From Psococerastis gibbosa (lineage: Eukaryota > Arthropoda > Insecta > Psocodea > Psocidae), in contig OZ020487.1 of NCBI GenBank assembly GCA_963971405.1, positions 31,419,371 through 31,483,370 of the forward strand: 64,000 nucleotides of DNA, given 5' to 3'. The notes under the pieces are model-generated. The model searched no databases, was not told the DNA's origin, and worked only from the letters and a program-made list of their open reading frames with translations. This document shows, in pieces, positions 1-9,400 of this stretch (positions are counted from its first letter, which is position 1; each line of letters opens with the position of its first letter). Both the position numbers and the translations under genes were made by a program.

Positions 1-208
1 AGCCCGGATCAAATTAAAAGGAGAAAGTAGACCCATAATAATGGCGCTTTTCGCCTTCTTAAAATAGCAAAATTTTGCAGAGCAGGAGGTCATATCGAAA
101 AAAGGCTTTAGCTTCGTTCATGAGGCATGATTTGAATAGTTATGCGCGAAAGAATGGAGTTTTACAATTTTGAGCAGGCCCCAACTTGTAGCATTTTGTG
201 ACACTTAC

Positions 209-328
209 ATACGGCCAACATAGGGCACTGTAGGCTCCTTCAACCGCTGCAGTGCCCCGTGCAGAGGACGCCCCGTTGGCTCCATGGCTGAAACCTTTCC
301 CCGTGGGGACGTCGATGGTAGCTCCTCG
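209..328 (-). CDS. Gene A exon 3 (unrecognised host gene, continues left of window)
   Basis: This is a 120-nt exon on the minus strand. It has an AAG acceptor after a T-rich tract at 329-340 and a GTAAGT donor at 203-208. Read with one base completing the previous codon it gives an open frame of about 40 residues that includes AMEPTGRPLHGALQ and ends VPYVGRM at the splice. The paralogous exon at 56,226-56,345 has the same length, the same splice sites, one synonymous change (CGG/CGA) and one Ser/Ala change. That pattern suggests coding constraint, although the internal ATG could also be a start. I do not recognise the protein. Further exons should lie beyond the left edge. Confidence 0.5.
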
Positions 329-1245
329 CTTAAACAAAAATTAAGGCTAATTAACACCGATGGTCTCCTATTTTTCTGCTCTCCAAAATTTCAAAAACAA
401 ATACGGCAGCTGAGCGAGAGAATACGAATACGTATAAAGTATAGGGCATCAAAAAAGTCTTTTTTACGAAATGTCGGTCTGACTGTTCGTCGATTTGTGG
501 GAAAATACTTGGTGAACTCTGATGAAATTTTGCTAGTAGATAAGAAAAAAAAAATCATATATTGGGACCGTTTCACTTCATTTTGAGCTTACTCAATTTT
601 CTGGGTATAAGATTAGGCCTACTTTCCAAAAACTCCAAAAAATTGTAGTGGTCTAGTTATTAATGTAAACTAAACCCAATGTGTCACTGATCATATGGTA
701 CGGGGAAAATAAATTTGAAACATACTCATTGTCCATGAAAGAGAACCGGTCCGAGTTTACTCGAACATGCTTTCCAATTTATCAACATTAGTAGATAGAG
801 AAAATGAGTAATTTCATGGTAAATAATTTTCCTATGTTTAAATTTCGGTTATCTCAGAGGGGGGGGGGGGGGGGGGTTGTCCACCAAACGTCACTGGAGC
901 GGAGATAAATTCTAGACAGGTCAGACCAACATATTACCACACAGCAATAATGGCAGGGCACGCAATGCATTTGAGCGCGAATTATCCATCATTTTTCAAA
1001 AAATAATTATTTGCACAAAAGCAAATAGTTTTTTGGGAAAGCAACCTGTCCGGTTTCGTTACTCAATTTAACACCTAAAACATGCCAGTAGGTAGAAATC
1101 ATCGATAGAAAGGTTTTGTAGAAAAATTATTTTTTAGTCATTTTTCATTAAAATTTAGTTATTTTTATTTTTTCACCCCCAGAAGCAAACTATCAAGGGG
1201 CAAGCGACCCCCCGCATTTTGTCAACATTAAAGACGACTACAATA

Positions 1246-1772
1246 TACAGTGTTGCTCATAATAATAGGGACACTTCGAATTTTTCAATTTTTTTTTAAA
1301 CCCATTGAGATACCACAATTATAGTCAGCAGTAGTTGACGGCTTGGTTATCTGAATATTTTGTGTGAGTTTGGTTAAAAAGTATCAAGAACTTAAAGCGT
1401 TCAAGAATTTTTTTTAAATTTTCGCTGGTCATAATAATAAGGACGCGAGTCTAGTTTTTGTTTTTATTTAAGCCAAAAACAATGAAAATTTAAAAATCTG
1501 CCCAAGGCCTCTTGCCACTTAAAATCTCAAGATATCTTGAGAAAATGGGCCGCATGAAACATTGCTCTGATGATGAAAGAAGAATTATCTGCGGCTTGCG
1601 GAAGAAAGGGTTTAGCATCAGAAAAATTGCTGATTTAGTCGATCGATCAAAAACAATGGTGGCCAACGCGTTAAAGGAACAAAATGCAGTCGAAAAAAGA
1701 GGTCGGCCTGGGAAGACATCCGATAATTTCCCCCAATTTCCCAAAATAAAAAAACTGCTTCATCAAAAAAAT
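1246..1772 (+). mobile_element. Truncated Tc1/mariner element inside copy 1
   Basis: The left end reads TA-CAGTGTTGCTCATAATAAT, which is typical of a Tc1-type terminus next to its TA target. The internal motif cataataata-gggac recurs at about 1430. The piece ends without a matching right terminus where host-repeat sequence resumes. It replaces about 150 bp of the host repeat that other copies keep. Confidence 0.7.
1545..1770 (+). pseudogene. Tc1-like transposase, N-terminal helix-turn-helix fragment
   Basis: The frame starts at ATG 1545 or 1554 and reads a paired-type HTH. Its key features are an acidic-Arg-Arg start, ICGLRKKGFSIRKIADLV, a second helix with DRSKTMVANAL, and the basic linker KRGRPGKTSD. 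This matches the DNA-binding N-terminus of Tc1/mariner transposases in pattern and position. The DDE catalytic domain is absent, because the reading frame runs into the flanking repeat near 1770. A full transposase is about 340 residues; only about 75 remain. It is not functional. Confidence 0.75.
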
Positions 1773-2517
1773 TCGAGGTATGATTTTTGTGAACCTACAT
1801 GCTTAATTTCATCAAAATCGACCGAGTAGTTTGCCCGCAAATCGATGACAGACAGACAGACAGAACGACAGACAGACAGACAGAGCTACAGACAGACATT
1901 TCGTAAAAACCACTTTTTTGGGTTTTGGGACCTCAAACCGTGTAAATCCGTTGAAATCTCGGAATCAAAAATTTCGACCGTCACAAAGCTTTCCTTAGGC
2001 TATACTACGTATAAATTGGAAAGCAATAACTAAAAAATAATTTTTCAGTAGAAACTTTTCATCGATGATCTCGAACTTCAGGTATAGCCTATGTTTGAAG
2101 TGTTAAATAGAGTAGCCTAACAAAAAAATGCTCTTCGAATCAAATTTTTTGTTTTGAATAAAAATATTTTTTTGAAGGAATTATGAATATCGCAACTGAT
2201 GCCCCAATACATATACATGCATATTATTACAGGGCATTGTATTATATTCGGACATGATAAACACACTTTGTTAATTTCAAAAACTAAAGTGTTAACTTTC
2301 TCACTAAACCATTCTTAGACCATGATTTTCATAATTATAATCAATTGAAATCGTACTAATATTCCATGTTTTGAGTCTAGGAAATTGGTCCCTTTTAATT
2401 TGTATTAACTCCATTATACGCATACAAAATGCATGTTGACAGATCTGGTCTAAATCTGGGATACGATCTAGTTTTGAACTATAAAGTTTGGTGTATAACC
2501 TATTTTGTGCAACTTAC

Positions 2518-2637
2518 GTAGCCTCATCTTCTTCAGGAGGCAGTGGAACACTCCAGGCTTCCGGCGAGGGTGCGGCCACCCTTCTACGCGGCGCTCGCGG
2601 GGGTGCGACGACCCCCCTTGAGTATGGTGTATTGCGC
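2518..2637 (-). CDS. Gene A exon 2 (unrecognised proline/arginine-rich protein)
   Basis: This 120-nt minus-strand exon has a TTTCAG acceptor at 2638-2643 and a GTAAGT donor at 2512-2517. With one base completing the previous codon it reads RNTPYSRGVVAPPRAPRRRV, then a Pro/Glu-rich stretch ending PPEEDEA. The paralogous exon at 57,256-57,378 is open in the same frame and differs by several substitutions plus exactly one inserted codon, so the frame has been kept. The splice phase fits the preceding first exon (AG+G codes for Arg). No known domain is visible. A basic, disordered segment is likely. Confidence 0.55.
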
Positions 2638-2923
2638 CTGAAACAGCAACAAAATGATAACTGAGGATATTTTATAAAGAACACAAAAGCAAATGAGCAT
2701 TATGCTCACTATAACAAAGAACTGGGGTTTTATTCGTATATATTCTATAAAAGAATAAGCTTTGAACAGAGTGCAGCGGGCCTGCATACGAGTACAATGT
2801 CAAACCCCAACGATGTCGTGCATAACATACGATATATATGGGGCTTATTGAATAGGTACCGGTATCAAAACAGAACCATATCACATTGCTGAACGATATT
2901 ATGAAATCTAACAAATATAACTA

Positions 2924-3448
2924 GGAGAGGACGCCGAAGCTGGTTTTCGAGACACTTTCAACGACCCAAGGCGTCCCAGTAGGCCAAGACTAAGATGGCG
3001 ATACCAAGTGGCACCCGTGACCGGAAGATAGCGGCGGAAGACCGTCAGAGGTGGTGTGGCTGAGTGGCTGTATCCAAAAGCCCCCCCCCCCCCCACGGGC
3101 TGGACGCGCCAACCTGTCAAGTAAGCCAATAAATATAACAGGCATAGTTTTTGCAAGAAGGAGTTAGTTGTTAGGTAGTCATTTAAGTAAATCTCACATA
3201 AAAAGTTATAGCTAGATCTGTTAAAGTGTTAAATTTGTAGTTAAACAAGGCATAAAATTTTACATTTCACTATATTTTTTAACTTGACACAATTTATATA
3301 TTTTAAACTGCATGCATTCTATTATACTAGGCCTAGTATTTAGAATATTGTAAAAATTTCCAACCTAAAACGGGCCTAGCCCATAGGGAAGTGACAAAAA
3401 CTGTAAAAATTGTATCTTGGGAAATATATTTTGATTGATTGATTGATA
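2924..3448 (+). mobile_element. LINE 3' end, 5'-truncated
   Basis: The plus strand carries broken fragments RPRLRWRYQV and AAEDRQRWCG in different frames, which resemble the C-terminal tail of a LINE endonuclease/reverse-transcriptase protein. A 3' UTR follows and ends in (TTGA)n at 3431-3448, a common LINE tail. A poly-C run of about 15 interrupts the coding remnant. An almost identical copy lies at 57,669-58,192 in segmental copy B. The element sits in the intron between exons 1 and 2 of gene A. RTE- or CR1-type is likely; the family is not fixed. Confidence 0.6.
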
Positions 3449-3650
3449 GGTAAGTCCGACACTGCTTCTTACCGTTTAAGCATAGTTTTTTCCTAAAATA
3501 ATATATCCTAATGTAAATTACTGTACATTTACATCTTCCTCATCTTTACCAATTTGGGACGCGATTTGGTTCCCGGAATATGCATATTTAGCAAGATTAG
3601 AGTTGACTACTTCCACTTCCTCATTACAAAAATAATAATTTGTAGCTTAC

Positions 3651-3727
3651 CTTGTTCGCCCGAGGGTAACCCCACTCCCCATTACCCTCCGGGCCTCTTT
3701 TTGCAAAATAATTAGTTCACTTTTCAT
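3651..3727 (-). CDS. Gene A first exon, version 1 (MKSEL...LGRT)
   Basis: This minus-strand exon runs from ATG at 3725-3727 to a GTAAGC donor at 3645-3650. It encodes 25 residues starting MKSELIILQKEA and ending TLGRT, plus AG of a split Arg codon. The ending LGRT(R) and the splice phase are shared with first-exon candidates at 9044-9129, 10,702-10,790 and 58,393-58,469. It should splice to the exon at 2518-2637. There is no hydrophobic signal sequence, so a cytosolic or nuclear product is more likely. The ATG choice is by homology, and the 5' UTR limit is unknown. Confidence 0.5.
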
Positions 3728-3779
3728 AATGAAAATGTAAATAATGAAGTTTAAAATTTTGTTTTTCTTCAAATGTTTC

Positions 3780-4490
3780 ACTTTATTTCGAACAAACAAC
3801 CCGGGCAAAGTGGAGTTGTTACTTGGCTCATGGCTGATATTTCCATTCTCAATGGTAATCTTTGGCGTAGAAAGGGGGCCTGGGGAGTGCGTTAGCCCGC
3901 AGGGGCATCCGTAGCCCCCCCCCCCAAGGATTTCTGGGGGCAAAGACGTTGTGAAAGCTAAAGAAATACTATCCACAATAACGAAAGGGAAATTCTTGGT
4001 AGGTCTTTGCTTATTTTTCATGAAAGACGTCATGAAAAAAGTCAACATATACTGTATATGGATCAAGTAAGCCTACCTTCACAAAAAAAAAAAATATTAC
4101 CCAAAATGAATAATACCCAATAACGGTATTTCAGGCCTATTTTATCAAATTATTTTCTGCACCCCCTCAGGGGTGATGGTATCTTCGTCGGTAAAATCTA
4201 AACTGCTTGCAAAATGTGCAGAACTTCACTATTTTGAGTCTATTTATCATTTTTTTCCTCTGAGCCCCTTCCTCCAGGGTATGACACGTGTATTAGTACT
4301 TATACTTGGAAGTTTCATAGGCTCCAATTTTAGGCGAAATTCCCCCCCTCCCTCCGGGCAAGCTTTCTACCATCCACCAGTTTCTACAGGTTCACACAAA
4401 ATCTAACACTCGAAAAACAATTTATCAGTAAACATCGGTCCCAAAACCAACAGACAAATAATATTAATAATAATAATAGCTTTAGGGGAG
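3780..4490. repeat. GC-rich internal-repeat element
   Basis: This stretch contains runs of C, blocks such as ggcctattttatcaaat...ccccctcaggggtg and aaatgtgcagaacttcactattttgag. Related blocks recur at 5365-6085, at 58,520-59,430 and, diverged, at 34,800-35,210. The open frames here (for example 4173-4406 on the plus strand) differ between copies only through homopolymer length and look non-coding. Confidence 0.6.
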
Positions 4491-4494
4491 TCGT

Positions 4495-5181
4495 TCGAGT
4501 AAACTCGGACCGGTTCTTTTACTTGTATTGCTTGTACTCATTCCCACCTTTACTTTTAAAGGGGGCCAGCACTGGACTATCCCTTTGGGCCTAAATGTAG
4601 TTGTGTGATTTAATAATAAATTTTGATTTTTTGATTTTTGATTCTTCGAATAACAACATAGCCTGCGTATATTTACAATATACTATCCTAAAAAATTTAA
4701 ACATTCTTAGTGGTGTTCTTATAAGTCAAAATAAAATAAATTACCGGTAATATAGATCAAGAATTAATTTTAGTTTACATTAATTTCTGAAGTGACAACG
4801 TCTAATCAATCGATGAACGCTGGCTGGAACATTGGGCGCATGCACGAAAAAGTGATACACACCGATTACACGCGCATTGCCCGTTCCGCCAGCCGCATCT
4901 TTGTAAATGTGGTTTTCATTGATTATTACAACAACATTTTTTTTTTTCCAATGGCTGATAAACCTGACGAGTCTATGGACCAATTAAATTATAGATTTAA
5001 TTTCACTCCTTATTAGAGGATAATGTTAATTCAATAAAAATGATTCAATTTTATTATTCATAAGAGTATGCAGTCATTTTATCAATGTTTTGATATGACG
5101 TTGTCGCGTTGAACTATCGTCCGTAAACCGACTTTACAGACAACCATTTTTTTTAAACTCTGAATTAGGATAAGCCTGATA
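4495..5181. other. Repeat-derived spacer
   Basis: This matches 7110-7841 and 60,665-61,362. It begins with the terminal bases of the hairpin-ended repeat (gagtaaactcggaccggttct). No open frame is conserved between the three copies, so I see no gene. Confidence 0.6.
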
Positions 5182-5365
5182 AAGAACCAGTAGAATCCGG
5201 GCTGATAGGCCGTGGTTGAAATGAATTTGTTGCTGCTGAGCCTCCGGGATACAATCTTAGAAGTCTACGCAATTCAACTGAAGATGTCGACCGCAGATGT
5301 TGTCGAAACTTTTGGAAGTTCGCTTCATTTCGACCACGGCCGATCAGCCCGGATTCTATACTGGT
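5182..5365. mobile_element. 188-bp foldback MITE, right end clipped
   Basis: The terminal inverted repeats are about 43 bp, with one end reading AGAACCAGTAGAATCCGGGC and GGCCGTGGT-GAAATGAA further in. Only the last few bases of the right arm are lost, at the tandem-duplication junction. Full copies are at 7842-8029 and 61,363-61,550. Confidence 0.85.
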
Positions 5366-6224
5366 CAAATGTTTCACTTTATTTAGAACAAACAACCCGG
5401 GCAAAGTGGAGTTGTTACTTGGCTCATGGCTGATATTTCCATTCTCAATGGTAATCATTGGCGTAGAAAGGGGGCCTGGGGAGTGCGTTAGCCCGCAGGG
5501 GCATCCGTAGCCCCCTCCCCCCCCCCCTCCAAGGATTTCTGGGGACAAAGACGTTGTGAAAGCTAAAGAAATACTATCCACAATAACGAAAGGGAAATTC
5601 TTGGTAGGTCTTTGCTTATTTTTCATGAAAGACGTCATGAAAAAAGTCAACATATACTGTATATGGATCAAGTAAGCCTACCTTCACAAAAAAAAAAAAT
5701 ATTACCCAAAATGAATAATACCCAATAACGGTATTTCAGGCCTATTTTATCAAATTATTTTCTGCACCCCCTCAGGGGTGATGGTATCTTCGTCGGTAAA
5801 ATCTAAACTGCTTGCAAAATGTGCAGAACTTCACTATTTTGAGTCTATTTATCATTTTTTTCCTCTGAGCCCCTTCCTCCAGGGTATGACACGTGTATTA
5901 GTACTTATACTTGGAAGTTTCATAGGCTCCAATTTTAGGCGAAATTCCCCCACTCCCTCCGGGCAAGCTTTCTACCATCCACCAGTTTCTACAGGTTCAC
6001 ACAAAATCTAACACTCGAAAAACAATTTATCAGTAAACATCGGTCCCAAAACCAACAGACAAATAATAATAATAATAATAATAATAATAGCTTTAGGGGA
6101 GTCTCGCTGCTACCATTCAAATCATCATTTTTAAGGAATTCAATGTCCTGACACTGCCCTTGCTATATGCAAAACAACTTCTACTTTTCTGATTTAATTG
6201 AGTGATTTCGTCCATCATAACATT

Positions 6225-6524
6225 AATACCAGACTAGTTACAGGACGCAACCTATATAAACTTTGAAACCGAATACGGAACACTTTATGCAATCGCTTAT
6301 GTATAAGTCTATTCCGCTGTACAATTCCCTACCGGACAACGCAAAGGACTCAGTCAGCATAACAAGTTTCAAGACACATATAAACCAGCTAATTTCTTCC
6401 AACCCCAATAACATCACGTCCTTACTTGGCGGCAGCTAATGAAAATTAGGATACTGTAAATTTTATTAGTCTACATTAATTCAGTTATCTGCCTGCACAA
6501 TAATTCTCTATTTACGTTTAATTT
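6225..6524 (+). mobile_element. LINE 3' end (second type), 5'-truncated
   Basis: One frame reads RLVTGRNLYKL, and a second frame reads PLYNSLPDNAKDSVSITSF followed by Lys-rich sequence ending SLLGGS and a stop at 6438. The pattern (Trp/Tyr-Asn-Ser-Leu-Pro, then Ser...Phe-Lys) is the usual C-terminus of CR1/Jockey-type LINE reverse-transcriptase proteins. A shift between the two frames shows that it is decayed. The same remnant lies at 59,566-59,867. Confidence 0.65.
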
Positions 6525-7134
6525 TTGCTTTCCAATTTATACGTAGTATAAGGAAAGCTTTGTGACGGTCGAAATTTTCGAGATTTCAACGGATTTACAC
6601 GTTTTGAGTTTTGGTTTTTACGAAATGTCTGTCTTTGCATCGAATTCCGGGCCAACTACTCGTCGGTGGATTTCGATGAAATTTTTCATGTAGGTTTACA
6701 AAAATCATACTTCGGGACCATTTTTATTTATTTAGGGCTAACTCAATTTGGGGAGGTTTTATTTTCAAAAAACTCCAAAAAAACTCCAAAGAAAAATTAT
6801 TTCTCAAAAACGGCTCCAACGATTTCTTTTAAATTCACATATGTTTGTAGCCGTTGTTAATGTTGACAAAATGCGGGGGGTCGCTTGCCCCTTTATAGTT
6901 TGCTTCTGGGAGTAAAAAAATAAAAATAACTAAATATTAATTAAAAATTACTAAAAAATACTTTTTCTGCGAAACTGTGAATTTACCTCACCTCTAGTGA
7001 CGTCAGGTGGGCAACCCCCCCGAGATATCGGAAATTTAACATAGGAAAATTATTAACCATGAAATTCCTCATTTTCTCTATCTACTAATTTTGATAAATT
7101 GGAAAGCATGTTCGAGTAAACTCGGACCGGTTCT
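6525..7134 (+). mobile_element. Hairpin-ended non-autonomous repeat, copy 2
   Basis: The left end TTGCTTTCCAATTTATACG is at 6525 and the right end ACTCGGACCGGTTCT ends at 7134. The length is 610 bp. It has the subterminal inverted GCTTTCCAATTTA blocks, a gtctgtct remnant and a C-tract at 7015-7021. It carries no protein-coding capacity. Confidence 0.75.
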
Positions 7135-7841
7135 TTTTACTTGTATTACTTGTACTAATTCTCACCTTTACTTTTAAAGGGGGCCAGCACTGGACTTTCC
7201 CTTTGGGCCCCCCTTCCATTTTTAATATTGTAAATGTAGTTGTTTGATTTAATAATAAATTTTGATTTTTTAATTTTTGATTCTTTGAATAATAACATAG
7301 CCTCCGTATATTTACAATATATTATCCTAAAAAAATTAAACATTCTAAGTGGTGTTCTTTAAAGTCAAAATAAAATAAAGTACCGGTAATATAGATCTAG
7401 AATTAACTTTAGTTTACATTAATTTCTGAAGTGACAACGTCTAATCAATCGATGAACGCTGACTGGAACATTGGGTGCATGCACGAAAAAGCGTTACACC
7501 GATGCGTTACACCGATTACACGCGCATTGCCCGTTCCGCCAGCCGCATCTTTGTAAATGTGGTTTTCATTGATTATTACAACAACAATTTTTATTTTTAT
7601 CTTGTTTCCAATGGCTGATGAACCTGACGAGTCTATGGACCAATTAAATTATAGATTTAATTTCACTCCTTCTTACAGGATAATGATAATTCAATAAAAA
7701 TGATTCAATTTTATTATTCATAAGAGTATGCAGTCATTTTATCAATGTTTTGTTATGACGTTGTCGCGTTGAACTATCGTCCGTAAACCGACTTTACAGA
7801 CAACCATTTTTTTTAAACTCTGAATTAGGATAAGCCTGATA

Positions 7842-8029
7842 AAGAACCAGTAGAATCCGGGCTGATAGGCCGTGGTTGAAATGAATTTGTTGCTGCTGAG
7901 CCTCCGGGATACAATCTTAGAAGTCTACGCAATTCAACTGAAGATGTCAACCGCAGATGTTGTCGAAACTTTTGGAAGTTCGCTTCGTTTCGACCACGGC
8001 CGATCAGCCCGGATTCTATACTGGTTCTT
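7842..8029. mobile_element. 188-bp foldback MITE
   Basis: The arms start AAGAACCAGTAGAATCCGGG and end ATTCTATACTGGTTCTT, pairing over about 43 bp around a loop of about 100 bp. It is identical in structure to 61,363-61,550. No coding potential. Confidence 0.85.
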
Positions 8030-8095
8030 CATTCGACTCCGGCAGTGAAAGCCTTTGCTGTTACATGTAAGTTAAGCCTACCAGATTTATTTTTC

Positions 8096-8678
8096 AAAAA
8101 ACCGGGAGGTTTCAGTATTGCACATACAGTATATACTGTGTTGTGGTAAATACTTACTATTTATATTATTGTGCATGGATAACCCAAGTCTCAATTCAGA
8201 TTGAAACTATAACTTGTGTCCACTAACTAGCCATACAGTACGTTATAAGGCAGGAGAAAAATATTATATAAAATATAGTTCCAACTTCCTTGTGCTATAG
8301 CATGGGTAAATAAAATTGTTATGGCCTGCATGGTATGAATCAATATTCATGAATGCATACATATACATTTTTTAAAAGGGTGAATGTATAGTTACAAGAG
8401 AGTTGAAATAATGGTCTAATAAACATAATAATTATAATTATGTTATATCCCCCCCCCCCCACTATCCATACAATAATTAGTAATGTCTGCGACAAGGGTA
8501 GTGCCTATATTGGCACAACCCCAAATCCGCCCCTGGCTATAAGCCAGGTCTATGAAATTTTCGGAATGACACAATTTTCGTAATAAGTCAATTGGACAGT
8601 AGACATTCTAGGGCTACAATAGTAATAATAATAATAATAATAAGTGTAATTGTCTTTTTCTGGTCAATACACAATTAT

Positions 8679-8709
<31 letters not shown>

Positions 8710-9043
8710 ATACCTAAATTGTATACTGTACATTGCACTTAGTATCTAAATTTTAAATACTACGCATAGGCCAATGCACGATACACAATCAAGACCTCAC
8801 TCATATATTCACGCACATAGGGTTTAAAATTATTATCATGCATCATTATTAAAGAAGCACAGTACAGTTACAGGTTAAATCTACAGTTTTCACATTGGAT
8901 AATACATCCTACTGTAAAGTTGCATATTTCTTATCTTTTCTAGTTTGGGACCCGATTTGGTTACAAAAATAACAGGACTTAACAGCATTGAAATGACCCA
9001 ATGTACAACTTCCTCGTTACAAAAATAATAATTGTTAGGCTAC
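8096..9043. other. Spacer with a poly-C run and an AAT microsatellite
   Basis: The stretch holds a C-run near 8450 and (AAT)n/(ATT)n tracts at 8622-8641 and 8680-8706. The part from about 8750 on is a diverged duplicate of 10,430-10,701 (shared atcatgcatcattattaaag). It is the presumed intron just downstream of the 9044-9129 first exon. Confidence 0.5.
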
Positions 9044-9129
9044 CTTGTGCGGCCGAGACGATTTGTGGACCATCCACAACTCATGCCCGCCCCCTCCTGC
9101 AGCTTCTCCAGCTCAGATCTGCGAACCAT
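9044..9129 (-). CDS. Gene A first exon, version 2 (MVRRSELEKL...LGRT)
   Basis: The frame runs from ATG at 9127-9129 to a GTAGCC donor at 9038-9043. It gives 28 residues starting MVRRSELEKLQEGAGMSCG and ending NRLGRT, plus AG of a split Arg codon. The RRSE-EKL-EG-G--CG pattern and the LGRT(R) end match the exon at 10,702-10,790 and, more weakly, 3651-3727. Its 5' flank is duplicated at 10,791-10,985. It may be an alternative first exon of gene A or the relic of a separate gene copy. No intervening gene body is visible between 10,702 and 9129. Confidence 0.45.
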
Positions 9130-9400
9130 TACTTTATAATAATTTAATTTAATTTTAATAAAATTATATCGTTTGCTAGGCCTACAACAAAATATTTGAA
9201 TATAATTCTGGTTATGAAGGAAAAGCATTTGTTTATTTTGTTTAGAAAAAACACGGCGTGGCAATTGAAGTGTTTCCGCAGTTAGCTGTGTTAGGGAGAT
9301 TCATCTGATACAATACTTATTGCGACGGCGACCATGTTCGACTTCCGGGAAAATTTCTTCACAATTTTTCATTTCACGACCGCAAAAGGCAGAAAAAAAA
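9130..9400 (-). promoter_or_regulatory. Conserved 5' flank of first exon, copy 1
   Basis: This region lies upstream of the ATG at 9129 on the minus strand and aligns with 10,791-10,985. Both contain the block caatacttattgcgacggcg (9311-9330 and 10,919-10,938) and tttgtttagaaaaa-cacggcg. Conservation in both copies suggests a promoter or 5' UTR. No TATA box was assigned. Confidence 0.35.

Larger units (their letters stand above)
742..2026 (-). mobile_element. Hairpin-ended non-autonomous repeat, copy 1
   Basis: Read on the minus strand, the element starts TTGCTTTCCAATTTATACG and ends near GAGTAAACTCGGACCGGTTCT. Near both ends are inverted blocks GCTTTCCAATTTA / TAAATTGGAAAGC and short hairpins (CTTTCC...GGAAAG and CGAGTAAACTCG). 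A G-tract at 859-878 and a (GACA)n run at 1847-1900 are shared family features. The segmental partner site near 56,745 lacks this copy, which gives an empty-site comparison. It encodes no protein of its own. A Tc1-like piece sits inside it. I could not assign a superfamily. Confidence 0.75.
440..2240. repeat. Old diverged copy of the hairpin-ended repeat, split by a younger copy
   Basis: The segments 440-741 and 2027-2240 share diverged blocks with the repeat family at 6525, 43,570 and 59,868, such as acgaaatgtc-gtctg, gatgaaattt and catcgatgat...aggtatag. In segmental copy B the same old copy (56,440-56,990) is uninterrupted, so the sequence between the two halves was inserted after the old copy existed. 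Confidence 0.65.
3771..8030. repeat. Local tandem duplication within copy A
   Basis: Sequence from 3771 to about 5365 is repeated, head to tail, from 5365 to 8030. The junction near 5365 joins the right end of the 188-bp MITE (missing its last four bases) directly to sequence matching 3771 onward. The second unit contains a LINE tail and a full hairpin-ended repeat (6105-7108). The first unit lacks them and keeps only the terminal bases of the repeat at 4495-4520. Confidence 0.85.
1..8095. repeat. Segmental duplication, copy A
   Basis: Most of this stretch matches 56,031-61,622 in the same order and orientation. The match covers two short coding exons, a LINE tail, a GC-rich repeat, a second LINE tail, a hairpin-ended repeat and a 188-bp MITE. 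Copy A differs in two ways: it carries an extra nested insertion at 742-2026, and its distal part is tandemly doubled at 3771-8030. The match starts near base 1 and stops at about 8095, where the two copies read unrelated sequence. Confidence 0.9.

Noticed and set aside
4173-4406. 77-codon frame present three times (4173, 5778, 59,121)
   Set aside because: It lies within copies of one GC-rich repeat and has no domain; identity between copies reflects recent duplication.
5212-5433. Frames across the 188-bp MITE (for example 73 codons)
   Set aside because: They read through a palindromic MITE and a duplication junction.
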